Shown one piece after another: positions 17,277 through 27,034 of a stretch of DNA of 62,496 bases. Source of the stretch: Thiopseudomonas acetoxidans (GTDB lineage: Bacteria; Pseudomonadota; Gammaproteobacteria; Pseudomonadales; Pseudomonadaceae); NCBI RefSeq assembly GCF_030362935.1, contig NZ_JAUCDY010000015.1, forward strand, positions 1-62,496. The letters run 5' to 3'. Under the pieces are notes generated by a model. It did no database searches and had not been told where the DNA came from. It worked only from the letters and a program-made list of their open reading frames with translations. Made by a program: the position numbers and the translations under genes. Within the stretch, counting starts at the first letter, position 1. The number at the start of each line of letters is the position of its first letter.

Positions 17277-18551
17277 ATGCATAGTACTGAAGATAGCGGA
17301 AAATTGTTGTATTGCTCTTTTTGTGGCAAGAGTCAGCACGAAGTACGTAAATTAATTGCCGGACCTTCGGTGTTTATTTGTGAGGAATGTGTAGATCTCT
17401 GTAACGAGATTATTCGCGAAGACTCAGATGAAGCACAAATTGAAGAAGCCAAAGGTAGTAAACTACCGGCGCCTAAAGAAATTAGCGAAATCCTTGATCA
17501 GTACGTAATTGGTCAGGAGCGCGCAAAAAAAGTGCTGGCAGTGGCGGTATATAACCATTACAAGCGCTTGCACAATGTTGATAAGAAGAAAGACGATATT
17601 GAGCTAGGTAAAAGTAATATTTTACTCGTTGGTCCAACTGGGTCAGGCAAAACGCTGCTGGCAGAAACCTTGGCGCGCACGCTCAACGTGCCTTTTACCA
17701 TTGCCGATGCCACTACACTGACTGAGGCAGGTTATGTGGGTGAAGATGTTGAAAACATCGTACAAAAGCTGCTGCAGAAATGTGATTATGATGTAGAAAA
17801 AGCCGAAATGGGCATTATCTACATTGATGAGATTGACAAGATAACTCGTAAATCAGAAAACCCATCCATCACGCGCGATGTGTCGGGTGAGGGTGTGCAG
17901 CAAGCACTGCTCAAGCTGATTGAAGGCACAGTGGCATCAGTTCCGCCTCAGGGTGGACGCAAGCATCCACAGCAAGAATTTTTACAGGTGGATACGCGCA
18001 ATATCCTCTTTATCTGTGGTGGTGCATTTGCTGGGCTAGAAAAAATTATCCAAGCGCGCTCAACCAAGGGCGGTATTGGCTTTAGTGCAGAAGTGCGCAG
18101 TAAAGATTTGGATAAAAAAGTAGGCGAGACCTTGCGAGAGGTAGAACCGGATGACTTGGTTAAATACGGTTTGATTCCTGAATTTGTTGGCCGTTTGCCG
18201 GTTATCGCAACGTTGGATGAGCTGGATGAGTCCGCGCTAATGCAGATTTTGACCGAGCCGAAAAACGCCTTAACCAAGCAGTACGCAAAACTGTTTGAAA
18301 TGGAAGACGTAGAGCTGGAGTTTAGACCAGACGCATTAACTGCGGTGGCTAAGAAAGCTTTGGAGCGTAAGACAGGTGCACGAGGTTTGCGTTCTATCAT
18401 GGAAGATGTATTGCTGGACACCATGTTTGAAGTGCCATCGAGTAAAGATATTGTTAAGGTGGTTATCGATGCTGGTGTAATTTCGGGCGAATCCAAGCCT
18501 ATGCTGGTTTATGCTGCGGATAATTTAGCCAAAACATCGCCTGAAGCATAA
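17277..18551 (+). CDS. clpX: ClpX unfoldase, ATPase subunit of ClpXP
   Basis: An AAA+ unfoldase that recognises tagged substrates and feeds ClpP. The 424-residue protein has the N-terminal zinc-binding domain with Cys13, 16, 35 and 38, Walker A GPTGSGKT, Walker B IIYIDEIDK, and the I-G-F loop in GGIGFSAEV that docks into ClpP. A terminator follows, separating it from lon. The ATG at 17277 has no strong Shine-Dalgarno sequence. Confidence 0.97.
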   Translation: MHSTEDSGKLLYCSFCGKSQHEVRKLIAGPSVFICEECVDLCNEIIREDSDEAQIEEAKGSKLPAPKEISEILDQYVIGQERAKKVLAVAVYNHYKRLHNVDKKKDDIELGKSNILLVGPTGSGKTLLAETLARTLNVPFTIADATTLTEAGYVGEDVENIVQKLLQKCDYDVEKAEMGIIYIDEIDKITRKSENPSITRDVSGEGVQQALLKLIEGTVASVPPQGGRKHPQQEFLQVDTRNILFICGGAFAGLEKIIQARSTKGGIGFSAEVRSKDLDKKVGETLREVEPDDLVKYGLIPEFVGRLPVIATLDELDESALMQILTEPKNALTKQYAKLFEMEDVELEFRPDALTAVAKKALERKTGARGLRSIMEDVLLDTMFEVPSSKDIVKVVIDAGVISGESKPMLVYAADNLAKTSPEA

Positions 18552-18566
18552 AGTTTCAAACGCAGA

Positions 18567-18598
18567 ATAAAAAAGGGCTATTAAAGCCCTTTTTTATT
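18567..18598 (+). terminator. Rho-independent terminator after clpX
   Basis: GGGCT/AGCCC stem with a 5-nt loop, extended by A-rich and T-rich arms. It lies about 20 bp past the clpX stop. Confidence 0.85.
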
Positions 18599-18603
18599 GT
18601 CGG

Positions 18604-18631
18604 CTTGTTTTTAGGTAAACCGCCCCCACCT
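18604..18631 (+). promoter_or_regulatory. lon: Candidate sigma-32 heat-shock promoter of lon
   Basis: CTTGTTT (18604-18610), 13-bp spacer, CCCCACCT (18624-18631). This is close to the sigma-32 pattern CTTGAAA-N13-CCCCATnT. It lies right after the clpX terminator and about 50 bp before lon, as expected for a heat-shock protease gene. Confidence 0.5.
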
Positions 18632-18679
18632 AATAAACAGTTAAGTTGTGTGGCTAAAAGCCTAGTGTGAGTGAATATC

Positions 18680-21079
18680 ATGAAGACAGTTTTAGAGTTG
18701 CCCTTATTGCCATTGCGTGATGTTGTGGTATACCCCCAAGTGGTCATGCCCTTGTTTGTGGGGCGCGAAAAATCCATTCACGCCATCGAAGCCGCTATGC
18801 AGGCCGATAAGCGTATTATTTTAGTAGCGCAAAAAAAACCAAGTGACGATGATCCGGATCTGGCTGGCGTTTATGAGGTAGGTACGCTAGCGACAATTTT
18901 GCAAATGCTCAAATTGCCCGATGGCACCATAAAAGTGTTGGTCGAGGGTAAGCAGCGTGCTGTCATCGACAAAGGACAGGAGCAGGACGGATATTGGCAA
19001 GTCACGGCCAGAGTGTCTGATACAGATGAAGAGATGGCCGAGCCGGAAAGTCAGGTACTACGCCGAGTCGTGTTTGAAACCTTTAAAGTATTAGCGCAGC
19101 ACAGCAAAAAAATTCCTAGCGAATTCTTGCAGAGTATGGAGGAAATAGACTCTATCGAGCGTCTAATCGATGCCATTGCAGCGCAGATGCCAATTAAGTT
19201 GAAGCAAAAACAAGAAATATTAGCGATTGTGAATGTGACAGATCGAGCTGAGAAACTGCTTAGTTTTGTTGACGCTGAACTTGAGCTGCTGAAAATTGAA
19301 AAACGTATACGTGGTCGCGTTAAAAAACAAATGGAACGCAGCCAGCGCGATTACTATCTGAATGAACAGATGAAAGCGATTCAAAAGGAGCTTGGCGAGG
19401 ACGAGCACGGTCACAACGAGATTGAGTCGCTGAGAAAGCGTATTGATGAAGCTAAAATGCCTAAGGCCGCACTGGAGAAGGCCCAAGCTGAGCTAAAAAA
19501 ATTACAAATGATGTCGCCCATGTCGGCTGAGGCAACAGTAGTACGTACTTACATCGATTGGATGCTGAATGTGCCGTGGCATAAACAAACCAAGGTGCGT
19601 TTAGACTTGGATAAGGCTGAGGAAGTATTGGACGCCGACCACTATGGCTTGGCAGAGGTTAAAGAGCGTATCTTAGAGTACCTCGCCGTACAAAAGCGTG
19701 TGCGTAAGCTCAAGGGCCCGATTCTGTGTCTGGTAGGGCCTCCAGGGGTAGGTAAGACTTCGCTGGCTGAATCTATAGCCCGCTCAACCAACCGCAAGTA
19801 TGTGCGAATGGCGTTAGGTGGTGTGCGCGATGAGGCCGAGATACGTGGGCATCGCCGTACCTATATCGGCTCTATGCCAGGACGTTTGATTCAACGATTG
19901 TCTAAAGTAGGTGTGCGCAACCCGTTATTCTTGCTTGATGAGATCGACAAGATGGGCAGCGACATGCGTGGCGATCCGGCATCAGCTTTGCTGGAGGTGT
20001 TGGATCCTGAGCAAAACCACAGCTTCAATGATCATTATCTTGAAGTGGATTACGACCTATCAGATATTATGTTTGTCTGTACGGCTAACTCAATGAATAT
20101 TCCAGCACCGTTATTGGACCGTATGGAAGTGATTCGTTTGCCGGGTTATACCGAAGATGAAAAGCTTAATATTGCACAAAAGTACCTCATCACTAAACAG
20201 CGTAAAGCTAATGGCTTAAAAGACAAAGAGTTAGAGTTGACCGATGAAGCGCTGCTTGATGTGATTCGTTATTACACCCGAGAAGCCGGTGTGCGTGGAC
20301 TGGAACGTCAAATTGCAAAAATTTGTCGTAAGGTGGTCAAACAAGCTCAAGGCAAAAAAGCTATTACCGTCAAGGTGTTGGCTGAAGATCTTGAAGAGTA
20401 TTTAGGTGTACGTAAATTCCGTTATGGGCTGGCCGATACAGAAAACCAAATTGGACAAGTAACAGGTTTAGCCTGGACGCAAGTAGGTGGTGAGTTATTA
20501 ACGATTGAGACGGCGGTTATGCCCGGTAAAGGGCAGCTAATTAAGACTGGATCTTTGGGGGATGTTATGGAAGAATCCATGACGGCTGCGCTAACAGTAG
20601 TACGTAGCCGCGCTCAAGCTCTGGGCTTAATACCTGATTTTTATGAAAAGCAAGACCTACATATCCATATGCCAGAGGGTGCTACACCAAAAGATGGACC
20701 CAGTGCGGGAATTGGAATGTGTACTGCTTTAGTATCAACGCTCACCAAAATACCGGTACGCGCCGATGTTGCTATGACGGGTGAAATCACCTTGCGTGGT
20801 CAGGTTTTGGCTATTGGCGGCCTCAAGGAGAAGCTGCTTGCTGCGCATCGCGGTGGGATTAAAACAGTTATTATTCCTGAGGAAAACAAGGGTGATCTCA
20901 AAGAGATTCCTGATAACATTAAAGCGGACCTGGAAATAAAATTAGTTAAATGGATTGACGAAGTGCTAGAGATTGCGCTGCAATACATGCCTGAACCGTT
21001 AGCGGACGAAGATTTAAAGCTGCTCGTTCAGGACGAAAAAAAACAGAAATACATCGATAGCCAGCCTCAGACGCATTAA
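18680..21079 (+). CDS. lon: ATP-dependent protease Lon
   Basis: A homohexameric AAA+ protease that degrades misfolded and regulatory proteins. The 799-residue protein has an N-terminal substrate-binding domain starting LPLLPLRDVVVYP, a coiled-coil region, Walker A GPPGVGKTS, Walker B LFLLDEIDKMG, and a C-terminal peptidase domain with the Ser675-Lys718 dyad (PKDGPSAG and GGLKEKLLAA). I start at the ATG at 18680; a GTG at 18671 is possible, but family members begin M-K-T. Followed by its own gap and the hupB promoter. Confidence 0.97.
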   Translation: MKTVLELPLLPLRDVVVYPQVVMPLFVGREKSIHAIEAAMQADKRIILVAQKKPSDDDPDLAGVYEVGTLATILQMLKLPDGTIKVLVEGKQRAVIDKGQEQDGYWQVTARVSDTDEEMAEPESQVLRRVVFETFKVLAQHSKKIPSEFLQSMEEIDSIERLIDAIAAQMPIKLKQKQEILAIVNVTDRAEKLLSFVDAELELLKIEKRIRGRVKKQMERSQRDYYLNEQMKAIQKELGEDEHGHNEIESLRKRIDEAKMPKAALEKAQAELKKLQMMSPMSAEATVVRTYIDWMLNVPWHKQTKVRLDLDKAEEVLDADHYGLAEVKERILEYLAVQKRVRKLKGPILCLVGPPGVGKTSLAESIARSTNRKYVRMALGGVRDEAEIRGHRRTYIGSMPGRLIQRLSKVGVRNPLFLLDEIDKMGSDMRGDPASALLEVLDPEQNHSFNDHYLEVDYDLSDIMFVCTANSMNIPAPLLDRMEVIRLPGYTEDEKLNIAQKYLITKQRKANGLKDKELELTDEALLDVIRYYTREAGVRGLERQIAKICRKVVKQAQGKKAITVKVLAEDLEEYLGVRKFRYGLADTENQIGQVTGLAWTQVGGELLTIETAVMPGKGQLIKTGSLGDVMEESMTAALTVVRSRAQALGLIPDFYEKQDLHIHMPEGATPKDGPSAGIGMCTALVSTLTKIPVRADVAMTGEITLRGQVLAIGGLKEKLLAAHRGGIKTVIIPEENKGDLKEIPDNIKADLEIKLVKWIDEVLEIALQYMPEPLADEDLKLLVQDEKKQKYIDSQPQTH

Positions 21080-21133
21080 GAGGACTAAGTTTTGGTGATT
21101 TGCGCTATATCACTAAAAAGAACAGGTTTTTTG

Positions 21134-21162
21134 TTGACGAACGTTTAACAACAGACTATCTT
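21134..21162 (+). promoter_or_regulatory. Promoter of hupB
   Basis: TTGACG (21134-21139), 17-bp spacer, TATCTT (21157-21162), about 57 bp before the hupB start. Confidence 0.6.
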
Positions 21163-21219
21163 GCAACACCATCAACTTTGACATGACTGTTAAAAATAGA
21201 AACTTAAGGGGACTTCCGA

Positions 21220-21495
21220 GTGAATAAGTCAGAATTAATCGAAAAAGTAGCAGCTTCTGCAGATATTCCTAAGGCAGTAGCGGGTCGTGCTTTAGATGCA
21301 GTAATTACAACAATAACTCAAGCTCTTCAAGAGGGTGACTCTGTTGTATTAGTTGGATTTGGTACTTTCGCAGTTAAAGATCGCGCTGCACGTACTGGTC
21401 GTAACCCACAGACTGGCAAAACCATCCAAATTGCAGCTGCTAAAGTACCAGGTTTTAAAGCTGGTAAAGCGCTGAAGGATGCCGTTAACGGTTAA
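21220..21495 (+). CDS. hupB: DNA-binding protein HU-beta
   Basis: A 91-residue nucleoid protein that bends DNA as a dimer. It has the family signature G-F-G-T-F around residues 46-50, the arm sequence GRNPQTGKTIQI that inserts a proline into the minor groove, and the C-terminal helix PGFKAGKALKDAVNG. The start codon is GTG at 21220, with AAGGGGA eight bases upstream. It lies between lon and ppiD, as in other Pseudomonas and enteric genomes. Confidence 0.97.
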   Translation: MNKSELIEKVAASADIPKAVAGRALDAVITTITQALQEGDSVVLVGFGTFAVKDRAARTGRNPQTGKTIQIAAAKVPGFKAGKALKDAVNG

Positions 21496-21548
21496 TCTTT
21501 GAAGCTCTAGAAATAGCTTTGTTAAGAGTTGTCTAGAACGAAATGATT

Positions 21549-21587
21549 TAAATAAAGGCGCATCGTTTGGTGCGCCTTTATTTTTTA
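21549..21587 (+). terminator. Rho-independent terminator after hupB
   Basis: AATAAAGGCGCA/TGCGCCTTTATT stem of 12 bp with an 8-nt loop, followed by a T run. Confidence 0.9.
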
Positions 21588-21664
21588 AACTTTAGAATTT
21601 CAAGCATTGGTTAGGCTGACTCTATCTCAAGGTCAGCACAGGCAAGTAAAACCCTGGGGGATGC

Positions 21665-23521
21665 ATGCTGCAAAATATTCGAGACCGCTCGACAGGTTGG
21701 ATCTCTAAGGCAATTATCGGCTTAATTGCTGTACTTTTATCCTTCACTGGCTTCGAAGCTATTATTCGTTCAGCCAGCAACAGTAATAATGCTGCCAAGG
21801 TCAACGGTGAAGAAATCACTTTGCCTGAATTGGCACAGGCGAAAAACCTGCAAAACCGCCGTTTAACTCAACAGTTTGGACAAGACTTTGATACCAGCTT
21901 GTTTGACGACAAGCTGTTGACTGAGATGGCGTTGAAGAACCTTATTAGTCGCAAACTGCTACTGCAGGGAGCGCAAAACAGTGGCTTTGCAGCGTCACAG
22001 GCATCGATAGATGCGTTTTTGCTGAATGCGCCTGAATTCCAAGAGAACGGCCAGTTTAGTGCCGCTCGCTACGATCAAATGCTGGCGCAAATGGGATATG
22101 GACGTTTGCAGTTTCGTCAAATGCTTGAGCAGGATATGCTGCTGGAGCAGTTGCAGCTGGGTATCACCGCCTCAGCCTTTGTCACTGATAAAGGCGTTAA
22201 GGCTTTTGCGCAACTAGAGTCGCAGACGCGTGACTTTGCTACGTTGGAGTTACAGCCAGATTTCGGTCAAATTTCAGTTACTGACGAAGAAGTAGCTGAT
22301 TTTTATCAGGCTAACTTACTTAGCTTTATGACCCCAGAAAAGGTGGCTATCGAGTACGTTGAGCTAAGCAAAAATCAGCTGGCTGACCGAGTCGAAGTTA
22401 GCGATGAAGAACTGCAAGAAAGTTACCAGCAAGCAGTCGCTAATCTGAGTGAACAGCGCAGAGCCGCACACATACTCTTTGAGGTTTCTGCAGAGCAGGA
22501 TGAGCTGCAAGCCTTAGAGAAAGCAAAAGAAGCGGCACAGCGCCTAGCGCAAGGTGAGTCTTTTGCAGTGTTGGCTAAAGAGCTATCTGCGGATATCGGC
22601 TCAGCAGAGCAGGGCGGAGACTTGGGCTTTGCTGGTTTGGGCATCTATGAGTCACCTTTTGAGGAAGCGCTGTTCGCTTTGAGCACGGATGAGGTATCTG
22701 AGCCAGTGCGCACAGAGTATGGTTGGCACCTTATCAAGCTAACGGGTGTGCAGGCGGCAGATGCTCTTACTTTTGCCGAAATGAAAGAAGGTTTACTGCG
22801 CGACTTGCGTATGGACAAAGTAGAGCAGCTTTTTGTTGAGTTGGTCCAGGATTTAGAAAACCTTGCTTATGAAGCCGCTGATTTGCAACAGCCAGCCCAA
22901 GAGCTTGGGTTGGAGATTAAGCACAGTTCTGCCTTCACACGTGAAGGCGGTGAAGGCATTCTGGCCAATCGTTCGGTGATTGAAGCAGCGTTCAGTCCGT
23001 TAGTGCTGGAAGAAGGCGCAAATAGCTTGTTGCTTGAGCTGGATGATGAAACCATTATTGTTCTGCGTGCTAAAGAGCACTTTAAGCCTGAGCAAATTGA
23101 GTTGGCTGAAGTGGCTGCTTCAATCAAAGACGTGTTGACTATGCAGAAAGCTAAAGAGTATACGCAGGAACAGGGCGAAGCCTTATTAGCTGATCTGCGT
23201 GCTACTAAAGAGAGTGTGCAGCAAGACTGGACATCCTTTGAGGCAGTTAGTCGGATGCATGAGGACGTTGAACCGCAAATTCTGCAAGAAGTGTTTCGGA
23301 TGCCTAAACCCGATAAAGATACAGCTACCTATGCTGGCTTCAGCATGCAGGACGGTCGCTATGTGATCGTGCGCTTAACTGGTGTGAATACGCCAGACAA
23401 TGCGTTAACTGCTGAAGAGCTTAAGTCTTATAAGGAAGTGCTGGCATCACGACAAGGTCAGGCTGATTTTGCAGCAATGACTCAACAACTTGAGCAGGAA
23501 GCCAAAATTGAACGTTTTTAA
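21665..23521 (+). CDS. ppiD: Periplasmic folding chaperone PpiD
   Basis: A membrane-anchored SurA/parvulin-type chaperone near the Sec translocon. The 618-residue protein has a single N-terminal transmembrane segment (about 13-33, after the cytoplasmic MLQNIRDRSTGWISK), a SurA-like N-terminal domain, a parvulin PPIase domain at about 260-360 (RRAAHILFEV ... GGDLGFAGLGIYESPFEEALF), and a helical C-terminal part. It lies in the hupB-ppiD order. The ATG at 21665 follows CTGGGGG, an acceptable ribosome binding site. Confidence 0.95.
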   Translation: MLQNIRDRSTGWISKAIIGLIAVLLSFTGFEAIIRSASNSNNAAKVNGEEITLPELAQAKNLQNRRLTQQFGQDFDTSLFDDKLLTEMALKNLISRKLLLQGAQNSGFAASQASIDAFLLNAPEFQENGQFSAARYDQMLAQMGYGRLQFRQMLEQDMLLEQLQLGITASAFVTDKGVKAFAQLESQTRDFATLELQPDFGQISVTDEEVADFYQANLLSFMTPEKVAIEYVELSKNQLADRVEVSDEELQESYQQAVANLSEQRRAAHILFEVSAEQDELQALEKAKEAAQRLAQGESFAVLAKELSADIGSAEQGGDLGFAGLGIYESPFEEALFALSTDEVSEPVRTEYGWHLIKLTGVQAADALTFAEMKEGLLRDLRMDKVEQLFVELVQDLENLAYEAADLQQPAQELGLEIKHSSAFTREGGEGILANRSVIEAAFSPLVLEEGANSLLLELDDETIIVLRAKEHFKPEQIELAEVAASIKDVLTMQKAKEYTQEQGEALLADLRATKESVQQDWTSFEAVSRMHEDVEPQILQEVFRMPKPDKDTATYAGFSMQDGRYVIVRLTGVNTPDNALTAEELKSYKEVLASRQGQADFAAMTQQLEQEAKIERF

Positions 23522-23541
23522 CTGAGTTCGAGTTTTGAGCA

Positions 23542-23577
23542 ATAAAAAAACCGCGCCATACTAAGCGCGGTTTTTTA
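23542..23577. terminator. Bidirectional terminator between ppiD and fabI
   Basis: CCGCGC/GCGCGG stem, extended by A6 and T6 arms, loop CATACTAA. It sits between two convergent genes and can serve both. Confidence 0.9.
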
Positions 23578-23591
23578 TGAGTTAACTAAAA

Positions 23592-24386
23592 CTACTCCTC
23601 GAGCGCACCCATCGCCGTGGTGTTGAAACCGCCGTCTACGTAGAGGATTTCACCGCTGATACCGGAGGCTAGATCTGAGCAGAGGAAAGTACCAGCATTA
23701 CCGACCTCTTCAATAGTTACGTTACGACGCAGTGGCGTCTGAGCTTCGTTAGCGCTGAGCATTTTACGGAAGTTCTTAATGCCTGATGCCGCAAGGGTAC
23801 GAATAGGGCCGGCTGAAACAGCATTGACGCGAATACCCTCAGGTCCAAGACTGCTGGCTAAATAGCGTACACTGGCCTCTAGGCTGGCTTTGGCAACGCC
23901 CATGACGTTGTAGTTAGGCATGGTGCGTACGGAGCCCAAATAGGTGAGCGTCAGCAAGCTACCGTTGCGGCCCTGCATCATCTCACGACCTGCTTTGGCT
24001 AGCGCGATAAAGCTGTAGGAACTAATGTCGTGGGCAATTTTAAAGCCTTCACGGGTGGTAGCAGATGTGAAGTCACCATCAAGCTGATCACTTGGAGCAA
24101 AGCCTACTGAGTGGACAATACAATCCAAGCCGTCCCATTTTTTGCTTAGTTCAGTAAAAACATTGGCAATGTCCTCGTCGTTTGCAACATCGCATGGGAA
24201 GCATAAATCAGCGTTGGAGCCCCATTGTTCGGCAAAACCTTCAACGCGACCTTTTAGTTTGTCGTTTTGGTAGGTGAAAGCTAACTCTGCGCCTTCACGG
24301 TGCATAGCTTCAGCAATACCCGAGGCGATAGACAGCTTGCTGGCTACTCCAACGATAAGAACGCGTTTACCTTTCATAAAACCCAT
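23592..24386 (-). CDS. fabI: Enoyl-[acyl-carrier-protein] reductase (NADH)
   Basis: Catalyses the last reduction in each round of type II fatty acid synthesis and is the target of triclosan. The 264-residue short-chain dehydrogenase has the atypical FabI motif: Tyr in TYLGSVRTMPNY and the active-site Tyr-x6-Lys in YNVMGVAK. The N-terminal nucleotide-binding segment is GKRVLIVGVASKLSIASGIA. I start at the ATG at 24386, preceded by GGGGA; upstream codons overlap the npp ATPase gene end. It lies 19 bp downstream of the transporter operon, so shared transcription is possible. Confidence 0.96.
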   Translation of the reverse strand: MGFMKGKRVLIVGVASKLSIASGIAEAMHREGAELAFTYQNDKLKGRVEGFAEQWGSNADLCFPCDVANDEDIANVFTELSKKWDGLDCIVHSVGFAPSDQLDGDFTSATTREGFKIAHDISSYSFIALAKAGREMMQGRNGSLLTLTYLGSVRTMPNYNVMGVAKASLEASVRYLASSLGPEGIRVNAVSAGPIRTLAASGIKNFRKMLSANEAQTPLRRNVTIEEVGNAGTFLCSDLASGISGEILYVDGGFNTTAMGALEE

Positions 24387-24405
24387 AGTGTTTCCCCTGT
24401 GTAAA

Positions 24406-26037
24406 TCAATTTGGCAATTCATTGCCTGTTTGTGACATAAAGGCTGCTGCTAACAACTGCCGTGTATAGTCATGTTGAGGTGCACGAAAAATCGTTTCGG
24501 CGTCACCCTGTTCAACGACCACGCCGCGATGCATCACAATCAACTTGTGGCTGATTGCTTTTACTACGGCTAAGTCATGGCTAATAAATAAGTAGCTTAG
24601 ATTGTATTTGAGTTGTAGCTCTCGGAGCAAATCTACCACCTGACGCTGGACTGTTCGATCTAGGGCAGAAGTGGGCTCATCCAATAAAATAAGCTTAGGT
24701 TTAAGCACCAAAGCGCGCGCAATGGCAATGCGCTGTCGCTGTCCGCCAGAAAACTCATGGGGATAGCGATGTCTTGCTTCGGGGTCCAGTCCTACATCGG
24801 TAAGGGCGTTGATAATTATTTGCTCTTGTTCCGCTGCAGTGCCTATCTTGTGTATACGTAAACCTTCACCAATAATTTCTGAGACGCTCATTCTTGGACT
24901 CAGGCTACCAAAAGGGTCTTGAAAAACCACTTGAATTTCGCGCCTTAAAGGCCGCAGAGCGCTTTGATTCATTTTGTCCAGCGCATGACCGGCGAAACAA
25001 ATGCTGCCTTGGCTGCTAATCAGGCGCAAAATAGCCAGCCCTAGGGTTGATTTGCCGGAGCCGCTTTCGCCAACGATACCTAGGGTTTGACCCTCTTTTA
25101 AATCAATATTGATACCGTTAACGGCCTTTACGTAATCGCGGGTGCGCTGCAATAGACCCTGTTTAATCGGAAACCAAACTTTTAAATCGTTAACGGTTAA
25201 TAGGCTGTCACCGATGGCAGTGGCTGCAGGATGGCCACTGGGTTCGGCAGCCAGTAATTCTTGGGTGTAGGGGTGCTGTGGCTTCTCAAACAGCGTTTGG
25301 CAATCGTTGTATTCAACCGAGTAGCCATCTTTAAGCACGCAGACCTGATCCGCCGTGCGGCGCACCAGATTTAAATCATGGCTGATCAGTAAAATAGCCA
25401 TGCCCATTTTATGTTGTAAATCTTTGAGCAGCTCTAACACAGCCTGTTGTACCGTTACATCCAGCGCTGTGGTGGGTTCATCTGCTATTAATAACTCGGG
25501 TTCATTAGCCAGCGCCATGGCGATCATCACACGTTGGCGTTGCCCGCCAGAGAGCTCATGTGGATAGGAGACCAGTCGCTTCTGCGGTTCGGGAATTTGT
25601 ACCAACTCAAGCAGCTCAAGTGTACGGGCAGTAGCGGCTTTTTCATCCAAGCCTTTATGCACTAACAACACCTCATTGATTTGCTTTTCAATGCTGTGCA
25701 GGGGGTTAAGTGAGCTCATGGGCTCTTGGAAAATCATCGAGATTTTATTACCACGCAACGCACGCATTTGTTGCTCGCTGGCTTGCAGTAATTCTTGTGA
25801 TTCATAGAGGATCTGTCCGTGGGGGTGCCGGGCAATCGACTGAGGTAGCAGGCGTAAAATTGCATGTGAGGTGACGGATTTGCCAGAGCCACTTTCACCG
25901 ACCAATGCCAGAGTTTGGCCTGGATAGATATCAAAGCTGACTGACTTGACTGCATGGGTGATTTGCCCGGCAGTGTCAAAGTCAACAGCAAGGTCTTTCA
26001 CGCTCAGCAGCGGCTTATTTCCTTGGGTCAAATGCAT
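24406..26037 (-). CDS. nppD: Peptide ABC transporter ATPase with two nucleotide-binding domains (NppD/YejF)
   Basis: A 543-residue ATPase carrying two fused ABC domains. Each has Walker A (GESGSGKS, twice), an LSGGQRQR or FSGGQRQR signature, and a Walker B followed by DEPTTALD or DEPTSALD. It drives uptake of peptides, and in P. aeruginosa also of peptidyl nucleoside antibiotics, through the inner membrane (family knowledge). The ATG at 26037 overlaps the 3' end of the permease gene by 23 bp, implying translational coupling. Orthologous with E. coli YejF by architecture. Confidence 0.93.
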   Translation of the reverse strand: MHLTQGNKPLLSVKDLAVDFDTAGQITHAVKSVSFDIYPGQTLALVGESGSGKSVTSHAILRLLPQSIARHPHGQILYESQELLQASEQQMRALRGNKISMIFQEPMSSLNPLHSIEKQINEVLLVHKGLDEKAATARTLELLELVQIPEPQKRLVSYPHELSGGQRQRVMIAMALANEPELLIADEPTTALDVTVQQAVLELLKDLQHKMGMAILLISHDLNLVRRTADQVCVLKDGYSVEYNDCQTLFEKPQHPYTQELLAAEPSGHPAATAIGDSLLTVNDLKVWFPIKQGLLQRTRDYVKAVNGINIDLKEGQTLGIVGESGSGKSTLGLAILRLISSQGSICFAGHALDKMNQSALRPLRREIQVVFQDPFGSLSPRMSVSEIIGEGLRIHKIGTAAEQEQIIINALTDVGLDPEARHRYPHEFSGGQRQRIAIARALVLKPKLILLDEPTSALDRTVQRQVVDLLRELQLKYNLSYLFISHDLAVVKAISHKLIVMHRGVVVEQGDAETIFRAPQHDYTRQLLAAAFMSQTGNELPN

Positions 26038-27034
26038 CGCGTGCCGCCTCACCAATAAAAACCAATAAACTTAGCATCAACGCCAATACCGCAAAGGCAC
26101 TTATCCCTAACCATGGAGCTTGTAGATTGGCTTTGCCTTGCGCAACTAGCTCACCCAGTGAGGGAGAGCCCGGTGGTAAACCAAAGCCTAAAAAATCGAG
26201 GGCTGTTAGCGTGCCGATAGCGCCGGTGACAATAAACGGCAGGAAGGTCAGGGTGGATACCATGGCGTTGGGCAGAATATGGCGGAACATAATTTGACTG
26301 TCACGCATTCCTAACGCACGAGCGGCACGGGCATATTCAAGGTTGCGACCACGTAAAAACTCGGCACGCACTAAGTCCACTAAGCTCATCCAAGAAAACA
26401 ATAGCATGATACCTAGTAGCCACCAAAAGTTAGGCTGAATAAAGCTGGCCATGATAATCAGTAAGTACAGCACCGGCAGTCCTGACCAGATTTCCAGAAA
26501 CCGCTGACCGACCAAGTCAACCCAACCGCCATAAAAACCTTGCAGCGCGCCGGTGATAATGCCGATAACCGAGCTAATCAGGGTTAGCGTCAGCGCAAAG
26601 AGTATCGAAATGCGAAAGCCGTAAATCACGCGCGCCAACACATCGCGCCCCTGATCATCAGTACCCAGCCAGTTTTGTTTTGAGGGTGGAGCAGGAGCTG
26701 GTACTTGCAGATCGTAATTAATGCTTGAATAGCTAAAAGGAATGGGCGGCCACAGCATCCAACCGCCTTTTTCAGCAATCAAATCCTGAATGTAAGGGCT
26801 TTTATAGTTGGCTTGTAGCGGGAATTCCCCACCAAAGGTGGTTTCTGAATAACGTTTAACAATCGGGAAGTACCAGTTATTGTCGTAGCTCACCACTATG
26901 GGTTTATCGTTAGCAATGATTTCTGCACCTAGGCTTAGCGCAAACAGCACCAGAAAAATCCACAGTGAGTACCAACCGCGCTTGTGAGCTTTAAATTGCG
27001 CGAAACGGCGCTGATTAATCGGGGATAAGGCCAT
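26015..27034 (-). CDS. nppC: Peptide ABC transporter permease (NppC/YejE)
   Basis: A 339-residue inner-membrane permease of the oligopeptide transporter type. There is an N-terminal membrane segment (about 23-43) and a long periplasmic loop typical of YejE. Five more membrane segments follow, with the cytoplasmic EAA-type loop EYARAARALGMRDSQIMFRHILPN that docks to the ATPase. Its ATG overlaps the stop of the upstream permease gene (ATGA), so the two are coupled. Confidence 0.93.
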   Translation of the reverse strand: MALSPINQRRFAQFKAHKRGWYSLWIFLVLFALSLGAEIIANDKPIVVSYDNNWYFPIVKRYSETTFGGEFPLQANYKSPYIQDLIAEKGGWMLWPPIPFSYSSINYDLQVPAPAPPSKQNWLGTDDQGRDVLARVIYGFRISILFALTLTLISSVIGIITGALQGFYGGWVDLVGQRFLEIWSGLPVLYLLIIMASFIQPNFWWLLGIMLLFSWMSLVDLVRAEFLRGRNLEYARAARALGMRDSQIMFRHILPNAMVSTLTFLPFIVTGAIGTLTALDFLGFGLPPGSPSLGELVAQGKANLQAPWLGISAFAVLALMLSLLVFIGEAARDAFDPRK

